Below are positions 1-6,258 of a stretch of DNA of 64,000 nucleotides, in pieces (within the stretch, counting starts at the first letter, position 1; each line of letters opens with the position of its first letter). Source of the stretch: an uncultured Acetatifactor sp. GTDB taxonomy: Bacteria; Bacillota; Clostridia; Lachnospirales; Lachnospiraceae. The DNA is taken from NCBI GenBank assembly GCA_947586055.1, contig CANPXL010000004.1:1-64000 (forward strand). Direction: 5' to 3'. Position numbers and translations under genes: made by a program. Under the pieces are notes generated by a model. The model did not search any database. It was given only the letters and a program-made list of their open reading frames with translations, and had not been told where the DNA came from.

Positions 1-26
1 AAACGGTTTAGAAATTTATATTTATT

Positions 27-428
27 TTAGGTATCCGGATTCTCCGACTCGTCTTCCAGCCAGCGGAAAACGGCCGTTTCTTCCGGCCCGCAGGCCGCAA
101 TCGCTTCGCAGATCCGGTTAATCTGCGCTTCGTCCGCCAGAAGATCCTCCGCGATCTTCTCCGGCTTCTCTCCCTTCTGCAGCTTGCCACAGACCAAATG
201 GATCAGAAGACGGCGTTCCCCCTGGGTGCGGCCCCGTTCCAGACCCTGAGCCAAACCTTGTGTCAGTCCGCGCTCAAGGCCCTGCGTCAGCCCCTGTTTT
301 CTGCCCTGTTCCAGGCCGCGCTCCATGCCATCCTCCACGCCCTCCTCGTATCTCACCTCCAGAGCGTCATCCATGTTAAACTGCGTAAACAGCATATTCT
401 CCACCTCCGACCTGCATGTCGCATTCAA
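27..428 (-). pseudogene. Duplicated C-terminal fragment of an Rpn/PD-(D/E)XK family protein
   Basis: This frame repeats the last third of the complete gene just upstream (stop at 425): the stretch beginning SEVENMLFTQF, a run of QGL/ERG units and a C-terminal helical part ending in RWLE are shared almost residue for residue. It has no nuclease core and no ATG at its beginning; the frame opens with a TTG that overlaps the TGA of the complete gene (TTGA), so it could only be translated by re-initiation. It carries 20 more residues of the QGL/ERG repeat than the intact copy. The ending also differs (DESENPDT against EHF). I read it as a broken 3' duplication, possibly a reservoir for C-terminal variation. 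Confidence 0.75.
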
Positions 429-735
429 AAATGCTCTTCCAGCCAGCGGGAAATGGCCGTCTCTTCCGGCCCGCAGGCCGCAATCGCTTCGCAGATCCGG
501 TTAATCTGCGCTTCGTCCGCCAGAAGATCCTCCGCGATCTTCTCCGGCTTCTCTCCCTTCTGAAGCTTGCCACAGACCAAATGGATCAGAAGACGGCGTT
601 CCCCCTGAGTGCGGCCCTGCTCCAAGCCCTGTTTTCTGCCCTGTTCCATGCCATCCTCCACGCCCTCCTCGTACCTCACCTCCAGAGCGTCATCCATGTT
701 AAACTGCGTAAACAGCATATTCTCCACCTCCGACC
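52..735. repeat. Imperfect tandem direct repeat, copies 52-412 and 435-735
   Basis: Both copies start with TCTTCCAGCCAGCGG and end with CACCTCCGACC and are nearly identical between. The first copy is 361 bp and the second 301 bp; the 60-bp difference equals five 12-bp units of the internal QGL/ERG-coding repeat. A 22-bp unique spacer (413-434) separates them. The repeat duplicates the 3' third of the Rpn-type gene. Confidence 0.9.
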
Positions 736-1534
736 CATGCTTCGTCACAAAGTCCGAAAAGATCCCTTCCCGCACACTGTCTCTCACCGCAAGGGTAACC
801 GCGCTGTCGCGGTCCTGACCTTCCTTTATGTATGCCCTCACCCGTTCGATGAACCAGGAATACTCATACAGCGGCACGCACTCCCGAAGAAGCCTGTGTC
901 CCGCCGGAAGATTAATGTTGATCATCCTCACCTTCAATTCTAACATAGGATCTTTAGTTTTGACAATATACCCGTCCGAAAGTTTTAATACTTTTTCACC
1001 GGGTACGTCCCTTGTCCCATTGTAAAACAGATAGAACTCCGGCGTGGGGATCAGGACGCGCTTCTCCCGGTACAGGTTCCGGTCCTGCAGAAGCTTCTCC
1101 ATGGTACGGCCGTAATAGAGCATACTCCGCAGGGGCATGTTCTCGTTGATCGTGGACTGGTGCTCGCTGATGACCAGCATCCGCTCCTTTACGGTAAACC
1201 CCAGATCGTTTTTGCGGGCCAAAAACAGCACGCCCTCCAGCGTGGTGATCTGGATATCCTCCGGGGCGGTCTCTTCGCCGGAGAGGGCCGTATAGAGCTT
1301 GGCGGCATTTTCCGGCTCGCTGAAAAGAGCCGTGAACACGTCGGACTTTAACTCCCGGTTGGACACTTTGGGGAGCCTTTTTCCGGCTCTGCCTTTGGTT
1401 TTGGTTTGGGCTCCGTTTTTGGTTCCGTTCCCGGTTTTGTTTTTATTTCTGTTTGTTGTTCCGTCTTTTGCCCGGTTCTTCGTTCTGTCCTTTCCTTCGT
1501 TTTTTGTTTCGTTTTTCGTTTCGTCCTCTGTCAT
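425..1534 (-). CDS. Rpn family recombination-promoting nuclease / PD-(D/E)XK transposase-like protein
   Basis: Product of 369 residues. The start is the ATG at 1534, preceded by AGGAGG at 7-8 bases; the frame is open further upstream but lacks a site. The first 50 residues are low complexity (TKNETKNEGKD-type Lys, Asn, Thr, Glu, Gly). A Rpn/YhgA-like core follows, beginning LKSDVFTALF, with likely PD-(D/E)XK residues in KNDLGFTV and the ISEHQST strand. The C-terminal part has a run of GLEQGRxQG 4-residue units, as is usual in this family, and ends in a short helical domain. Members promote RecA-independent recombination or act as transposase relatives; function here is inferred from family. 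Its own promoter lies at 1629-1657. The 3' end is duplicated downstream. Confidence 0.8.
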   Translation of the reverse strand: MTEDETKNETKNEGKDRTKNRAKDGTTNRNKNKTGNGTKNGAQTKTKGRAGKRLPKVSNRELKSDVFTALFSEPENAAKLYTALSGEETAPEDIQITTLEGVLFLARKNDLGFTVKERMLVISEHQSTINENMPLRSMLYYGRTMEKLLQDRNLYREKRVLIPTPEFYLFYNGTRDVPGEKVLKLSDGYIVKTKDPMLELKVRMININLPAGHRLLRECVPLYEYSWFIERVRAYIKEGQDRDSAVTLAVRDSVREGIFSDFVTKHGSEVENMLFTQFNMDDALEVRYEEGVEDGMEQGRKQGLEQGRTQGERRLLIHLVCGKLQKGEKPEKIAEDLLADEAQINRICEAIAACGPEETAISRWLEEHF

Positions 1535-1628
1535 AGGCAGACTCCTCCTGTGAGATGAATTGTTGTCTTGAAAAATGCCGCAGAAATTGCGTGAAATAAA
1601 GAAGATTTGATTTTTCAAGGATAGATTG

Positions 1629-1657
1629 ATTGTAACAGGGTTGAAAGGTTTTGTAAA
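1629..1657 (-). promoter_or_regulatory. Sigma-A-type promoter for the Rpn-type gene
   Basis: On the minus strand: -35 TTTACA (1657-1652), 17-bp spacer, -10 TACAAT (1634-1629) with an extended TGT in front. Predicted start near 1622, giving a leader of about 88 bases before the ATG at 1534. Confidence 0.6.
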
Positions 1658-1666
1658 GGAAAAAAT

Positions 1667-1751
1667 TTCAGGAAAGAACCTACAAAAGTCTCAGGAAAGA
1701 AACAGAAAATCTCAGGAAAGGGACAGGAAATCTCAGAAAAAAACAGAAAAT
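1667..1751. repeat. About four tandem copies of a 21-bp purine-rich unit
   Basis: Units begin TCTCAGGAAAG and continue with ACAGAAAA or ACAGGAAA: 1689-1709, 1710-1730 and a decayed 1731-1750, with an older, less regular copy at 1667-1688. The array sits between the outward-facing promoters at 1629-1657 and 1816-1843 and encodes nothing recognisable. The rest of 1535-2058 holds the two promoters and the leader described separately. Confidence 0.75.
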
Positions 1752-1815
1752 CAGAACAGGGCAGCCAGATACAGAAAATTTTTGTAAGAACTCCAACTTG
1801 GTAACAGTTCAGCAA

Positions 1816-1843
1816 TTGCGATTTTTCAATTTGCCTGTATAAT
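1816..1843 (+). promoter_or_regulatory. Sigma-A-type promoter for the regulator-hydrolase pair
   Basis: -35 TTGCGA (1816-1821), 16-bp spacer, perfect -10 TATAAT (1838-1843). Predicted start near 1850, leaving a leader of about 210 bases before the preferred start of the regulator at 2059. Confidence 0.65.
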
Positions 1844-1869
1844 GGAGATATGCGGAAAAGGTACGCACT

Positions 1870-2058
1870 ATGGCTTTACCTGAAACATCCGCAGCAGCAG
1901 CTGGAATAAAGCAGGACATGCGGTTTTGGGACGCCCGGAAAATAGCTGAAATTGCTTGTCGCAACGCTTCGTTGCGCCGCTTCCTGCATGAACAGGTAGA
2001 CGTAAGACGGCTTGACGGCTATGATGATCTCAAGACTTGGCGACAGGAGGCAAACTAC
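1870..2058 (+). other. Leader reading frame in phase with the downstream regulator
   Basis: An ATG at 1870, with a weak AAGG 8-9 bases upstream, opens a 63-codon frame that runs without a stop into the helix-turn-helix gene. The encoded stretch resembles no domain known to me, contains an internal perfect stem (CGCAACG/CGTTGCG near 1961-1977), and is followed by a much better ribosome site (AGGAGG) just before the ATG at 2059. It may be untranslated leader, remains of an earlier gene, or an N-terminal extension. Confidence 0.4.
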
Positions 2059-2856
2059 ATGACACTGGGAGAAAAAATACAAAAGTTAAGGAAACAAAGC
2101 GGGCTTTCCCAGGAAGCGCTTGCTGAAAAGGTAATGGTTACACGGCAGACGATTTCAAAATGGGAGTTGGGTCAATCGCTTCCGGATTTAGATTTTGTCG
2201 CCCGGCTCAGCGATATCTTTAATGTGTCTTCTGATTACCTTATCAAAGACGAATGGAACGTCCCCAACGAGTTGCCGTATAAAAAACGGAATTATCGATT
2301 GTCCGAAAAAAGCAGGCGCACGATCCTGGTAATTGTCTCTGCGTCGGCACTGATCGCAATTTATATATGTTTAATCTGCGATTACTTTACTGCGGAAAAG
2401 TTGTCCTGGTCATTAATTGTCAGTGTGTCCGTCGCTGCGGCATGGTTTGTACTGCTTCCCCTTTTAACAGCCAAAACAAAAATTATATTGAAGACTATAG
2501 TAATCTGCAGCGTTATCCCGATTCCGCTGCTGGCAGTTCTTTCTCTGCTTTTGAAAAAAACGATCCTGTTTAAACTGGGCAGTTGTATCGCATTGACAGC
2601 GATTGTTGCAATATGGATAATTTATATCATTTTTTATAAATGCAAAAGGCGTTGGTACCGGGCGTCTGGTTTTGCCCTGTTAGTTTTTGTGCCTGTACCC
2701 ATTGTAATTAATCATACTGTGTCTTACTTTTTGCCACAGGCTCAGATTGACTTTACATCCGACATATTTAACAGCGGAATTACTCTCCTGTTGTCCCTTG
2801 TATTTTTGGGTTTGGATTATTTCTTTTCACACAGGGAGGGAAATTCAGAGAAATGA
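2059..2856 (+). CDS. XRE-family helix-turn-helix regulator with membrane-spanning C-terminal half
   Basis: Product of 265 residues when started at 2059, where AGGAGG stands 8 bases ahead of the ATG. Residues 1-65 are a classic XRE domain: MTLGEKIQKLRKQSGLSQEALAEK-type first helices, recognition helix around VTRQTISKWELGQ, then PDLDFVARLSDIFNVSSDYL. After a polar linker the remaining residues form about six hydrophobic segments, so the protein is a membrane-tethered DNA-binding regulator. It overlaps the hydrolase gene by 4 bp (ATGA), so the two are probably translated together. Base composition is clearly more AT-rich than the surrounding genes, which suggests recent acquisition. Target genes and signal are unknown. 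Confidence 0.85.
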   Translation: MTLGEKIQKLRKQSGLSQEALAEKVMVTRQTISKWELGQSLPDLDFVARLSDIFNVSSDYLIKDEWNVPNELPYKKRNYRLSEKSRRTILVIVSASALIAIYICLICDYFTAEKLSWSLIVSVSVAAAWFVLLPLLTAKTKIILKTIVICSVIPIPLLAVLSLLLKKTILFKLGSCIALTAIVAIWIIYIIFYKCKRRWYRASGFALLVFVPVPIVINHTVSYFLPQAQIDFTSDIFNSGITLLLSLVFLGLDYFFSHREGNSEK

Positions 2857-3524
2857 AAATAGTTCTTTTACATGGGCTGGGACAAACAGCAAAAGACTGG
2901 GACGAGGTGACCCGACAGCTTTCAGTTTCTAACATAGATTGTCCGGAGCTCTTTTCCGACACAAACGATATATCCTATCTCCGGCTTTTAACCGATCTGG
3001 AGCGACAGTATGCGGATGGAACCGAACCCCTTTGTATTTGTGGTCTTTCATTAGGCGCAATTCTTGCGCTTGACTTTGCTATCCGGCATAAAGATAAAGT
3101 TTGCTCTCTCATTCTGATCGGCGCACAGTATAAAGTCTCCCGTTTCCTGATAGATTTTCAAAATTTATTGTTTCGCTGTATGCCGAACAGGTCTTTTGCA
3201 AATATGGGACTATCAAAAAAGAATATGATAAAATTATCCCATTCCATGCGGACAATGGATTTTACGTCTCAATTAACCGCAATAACCTGTCCGGCAGCAA
3301 TCGTATGCGGAGAAAAAGACAGCGCAAATTTAAAGGCTTCCAGAGAATTGGCGGAATTGCTGCCGCAGGCGAAACTGCATATCATTCCCGGTGCAGGACA
3401 TGAAGCCAATAAAACTGCGCCGCAGGATATTGCCGCTATACTAAACGAACAGACCGCAGGCACGCCGGTTCATCCGGCATCGGTCTCCTTCTTCAGCCAC
3501 TCTGCTTCCTCCGCCGTCAGATAG
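2853..3524 (+). CDS. Alpha/beta hydrolase
   Basis: Product of 223 residues. The N-terminus has the oxyanion-hole HGLGQTAKDW; the nucleophile elbow is GLSLG (GxSxG); the acid lies near CGEKDSAN; the catalytic His is in GAGHEANK. Substrate cannot be told: esterase, lipase-like or peroxidase-like members share these marks. The ATG overlaps the regulator stop by 4 bp and has GGGAGGG 12 bases upstream. The final 18 codons (3470-3524) lie antisense to the 3' end of the aminopeptidase gene and look unlike a hydrolase C-terminus, so the original stop was probably lost when this AT-rich segment was joined to the chromosome. Confidence 0.8.
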   Translation: MKIVLLHGLGQTAKDWDEVTRQLSVSNIDCPELFSDTNDISYLRLLTDLERQYADGTEPLCICGLSLGAILALDFAIRHKDKVCSLILIGAQYKVSRFLIDFQNLLFRCMPNRSFANMGLSKKNMIKLSHSMRTMDFTSQLTAITCPAAIVCGEKDSANLKASRELAELLPQAKLHIIPGAGHEANKTAPQDIAAILNEQTAGTPVHPASVSFFSHSASSAVR

Positions 3525-5269
3525 GGGGATACCTTCTCATAGACCTTCTTCTGATAATCGTACAGCCACGTCTTCTGCTCCGGCGTCAGGTACGCTTCGT
3601 CTATGGCTTCCATATCGATGGGAACCCAGGTCAGCGTCTTAAAATGCATGAACTGGCCGTATTCGTTCTTTTCATCGTTCTCGGCCACCATCACGTTTTC
3701 GATGCGGATGCCGTGGCTTCCCTCGATATAAACGCCCGGCTCGTTGGTCACGTCCATGCCGGCTTCCAGCACGGTTTCGCCCACGCCCTCCGCATAGCGC
3801 CACCGCAGGCTCTGGGGCCCCTCGTGCACATTCAGGATATAGCCTACCCCATGGCCGGTGCCGCATTTATAGTCAAGCCCCATGTTCCAAAGGGGCTGGC
3901 GCGCCAGAATGTCCAGATTCCGTCCGGTACAGCCGTGAAGCCAGCGCGCGGCGCTCATCTGCAGCATACCCGCCGCCACCGCCGTGTAATGCCGCTTTTC
4001 TTCCTCCGTCAACGGTCCCAGCACGATCGTCCTGGTTACGTCCGTAGTGCCTCCCAGATACTGTCCTCCGGAATCTACCAGCAGCATCCCCTCCGGCTTC
4101 AGAACGGCATGATTCTCCGGCGTGGCCTCATAATGCATCATAGCGGCGTTTGCCCGATATCCCGCGATGGTAGGGAACGACAGATCCAGAAATTCCGGAA
4201 TCCGGCGGCGCAGTCCCTCCAGATAATCCGCCGCGGAAAGCTCGGTGATCTCCGTTTTCCCGATATTAGTCTTCAGCCAACAGATAAATTTTGTCACCGC
4301 CACGCTGTCCTTTAAAAAGATTTCCTCCATGCGGGCCAGCTCCACGGGATTTTTCACAGCCTTCAACAATTCCGTGGGATTCTTTTTGTCCACCGTCTCC
4401 CCGCGGTCATTCAGCGCCCTGTACAGAGCGTAACCGGTATACCGGGAATCAAGCATAACCTTCCTCTCTCCGGGAAGACACGTCAGAAAATCCCTTACGG
4501 TTCCGTACTCTTCCACCCGGATATTTTTCTCCGCAAGATAGACTTGCGTCTGCCGGTCCAGCGCAGCCTTCTGGATGAACAGGACCGCCTGTTCCCTCTC
4601 AAGATACCCGTAACACATAGCCACGGGATTGCATTCCACATCACAACCCCTGATGTTAAAAAGCCACATCAGGTCGTCCAGTTTGGAAAGGAACAGACCG
4701 TCCGCTCCCTCCTTCTCCACCTGCGCCAGCGTCCTGTCAAGCTTCGATTCCACGCTCTCTCCCGCAACCGTCTCGTCGAGTACGCTCACCTTTCCCGCCG
4801 GAAAAGCCGGGCGGTCGCGCCAGATTTTCTCCGCCAGATCTTCCCCGCATGCAAAACGGATCTTCTTTTCCTTCAGCTTCCTTTCATACTTCAAGCCGTC
4901 CCCAGCGGAAACGACTCTTCCGTCAAAGCCGAGCGTCTGTCCTTCTCTCATGTTCTGCACAAGAAATTCTTCCAGAGTGGGCACGCCTTCGTCCAGCATG
5001 CGGAACAGTTCCACTCCCGTTCCCTGCAGCTCCCTTTCCGCCTGAATAAAATATCTGCCGTCCGTCCAGAGACCGGCGCCCTCCTGCCAGACCAGAAGGG
5101 TACCGTTGGAACCGGTAAATCCGCAGAAATATTCCCGCACCTTAAAATAATCATTCACATACTCGGAGTTGTGAAAGTCCTCCGTCGGTATCAGATAATA
5201 GTCCATGTTTTTTTCTCTCATCACGGACCGAAGCACCGCAAGTCTCTCCCTGATGATCCTGTTCTCCAT
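3470..5269 (-). CDS. pepP: Xaa-Pro aminopeptidase (peptidase M24B, aminopeptidase P)
   Basis: Product of 599 residues, the length of the large M24B form with two creatinase N-terminal domains before the catalytic pita-bread fold. Metal ligands are visible: Asp in LLVDSGGQYLGGTTDVTRT (both Asp), His in GTGHGVGYILNVHEGP, Glu in NEPGVYIEGSHGIRIENV and a following Glu. It removes N-terminal residues that precede proline, in the cytoplasm, using two divalent metal ions. The gene is intact; the incoming hydrolase frame crosses its last 55 bp on the opposite strand. Upstream, 5270-5471 holds no convincing gene. Confidence 0.92.
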   Translation of the reverse strand: MENRIIRERLAVLRSVMREKNMDYYLIPTEDFHNSEYVNDYFKVREYFCGFTGSNGTLLVWQEGAGLWTDGRYFIQAERELQGTGVELFRMLDEGVPTLEEFLVQNMREGQTLGFDGRVVSAGDGLKYERKLKEKKIRFACGEDLAEKIWRDRPAFPAGKVSVLDETVAGESVESKLDRTLAQVEKEGADGLFLSKLDDLMWLFNIRGCDVECNPVAMCYGYLEREQAVLFIQKAALDRQTQVYLAEKNIRVEEYGTVRDFLTCLPGERKVMLDSRYTGYALYRALNDRGETVDKKNPTELLKAVKNPVELARMEEIFLKDSVAVTKFICWLKTNIGKTEITELSAADYLEGLRRRIPEFLDLSFPTIAGYRANAAMMHYEATPENHAVLKPEGMLLVDSGGQYLGGTTDVTRTIVLGPLTEEEKRHYTAVAAGMLQMSAARWLHGCTGRNLDILARQPLWNMGLDYKCGTGHGVGYILNVHEGPQSLRWRYAEGVGETVLEAGMDVTNEPGVYIEGSHGIRIENVMVAENDEKNEYGQFMHFKTLTWVPIDMEAIDEAYLTPEQKTWLYDYQKKVYEKVSPYLTAEEAEWLKKETDAG

Positions 5270-5471
5270 TTTATACCCTGCCTTTCCTCTCCCTTTCCGT
5301 TACTTCCGCCGCCATAACCGTTTCCGGCATTCCCCGCCTGTCTGCTTCCGGCGGCACCGTTTTCACCGTAAGCGGCTCCATCCGCGCCCGCCGTCACTAA
5401 CTCCGGCTTTCTTCGGGGATAACCGCATCTCCCGCCGTCACATTCCGGCATCTACGGACGACGTTTCGCAT

Positions 5472-6134
5472 TCAGCTTCCTTCCCGCTCTCTCCTGTACA
5501 GTCCCACTGCCCGGGAAGTCCCGACGCGGTCGCATCCCAGGCGGAGAAACATCTCCAAATCCTCCAGCGTTGACACGCCCCCGGCCGCCTTGATCTTTAC
5601 TTTCGGCCCGATATGTTTTTTAAAGAGTTCCACGTCCTCCCTCGTCGCGCCGCCGGTACCGAATCCTGTTGACGTCTTGATATAATCCGCCCCGGCGTTG
5701 GTAACGGCCCTGCACATAGCGATCTTTTCTTCCTCCGTCAGATAACAGGTCTCTACGATCACCTTCAGAATATGATCCCCGCAGAGCCCCTTCAGCAGAC
5801 GGATCTCCTGTTCCACCTTGTCGTACAGGCCGTTTTTCACGTCGCTGATATTCACAACCATGTCGATCTCATCACAGCCCTCCTCCAGCGCTTTCTTCAC
5901 CTCCGCCGCCTTTGCCTCGGTGACGCTGTATCCCAGAGGGAATCCGACCACCGTACAGATACGGATCCTGTCCCCGTAAGCGCTGCGGATCCGGCCCACA
6001 TAGGCAGGCGGGACGCAGACGCTCGCGGTTTTACATTCCAATGCCTCTTCGCACAGCGTTCTGATATCGTCCCATGTTGCGAACGCCTTTAACTGGGTAT
6101 GATCGACCTTTCCAAGCATTTCTTCTCTCGTCAT
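5472..6134 (-). CDS. deoC: Deoxyribose-phosphate aldolase
   Basis: Product of 220 residues, the usual DeoC size, from the ATG at 6134 with GAGG 5 bases upstream; an upstream in-frame extension to 6173 lacks a site. TIM-barrel class I aldolase. Schiff-base Lys lies in DYIKTSTGFGTGGAT, and the second catalytic Lys in KVKIKAAGG; VGFPLGYS and the CDEIDMVVN strand are also typical. It splits 2-deoxyribose 5-phosphate into glyceraldehyde 3-phosphate and acetaldehyde, feeding nucleoside sugars into glycolysis. No other deo gene is adjacent. A promoter is likely at 6185-6213. Confidence 0.93.
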   Translation of the reverse strand: MTREEMLGKVDHTQLKAFATWDDIRTLCEEALECKTASVCVPPAYVGRIRSAYGDRIRICTVVGFPLGYSVTEAKAAEVKKALEEGCDEIDMVVNISDVKNGLYDKVEQEIRLLKGLCGDHILKVIVETCYLTEEEKIAMCRAVTNAGADYIKTSTGFGTGGATREDVELFKKHIGPKVKIKAAGGVSTLEDLEMFLRLGCDRVGTSRAVGLYRREREGS

Positions 6135-6184
6135 AACTTCCTCACATTTCCGCCGCCGATACGGCCGTTTCACATCTGTCCTCT

Positions 6185-6213
6185 ATTTTAATACCCGCGG
6201 CGTCAAAACACAA
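6185..6213 (-). promoter_or_regulatory. Probable promoter for deoC
   Basis: Minus strand: -35 TTGTGT (6213-6208), 17-bp spacer, -10 TAAAAT (6190-6185). It begins right after the T-tract of the lipoprotein operon terminator, which fits a new transcription unit. Confidence 0.45.
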
Positions 6214-6244
6214 TAAAAAAATAACCCGGGCGTTCGGCCCGGGT
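6214..6244 (-). terminator. Rho-independent terminator of the lipoprotein operon
   Basis: Perfect 8-bp stem ACCCGGGC/GCCCGGGT (6224-6231 with 6237-6244), 5-base loop, followed on the minus strand by TTATTTTTTT (6223-6214). It lies 15 bases after the stop of the gene at 6259. Confidence 0.9.
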
Positions 6245-6258
6245 ATCTGTGACACATA

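Noticed and set aside
1667..1751. Possible CRISPR array
   Set aside because: Units are directly tandem with no unique spacers and too short; no cas genes nearby.
1615..1815. A 66-codon minus-strand frame with repeated phenylalanine-rich units
   Set aside because: It is only the translation of the 21-bp minisatellite.
1961..1977. Short stem CGCAACG/CGTTGCG as a terminator before the XRE gene
   Set aside because: Only a 3-base loop and no T-run follows; it lies inside an open frame.
5221..5451. A glycine-rich 76-codon minus-strand frame between deoC and pepP
   Set aside because: No ribosome site, compositionally biased, overlaps the pepP start.
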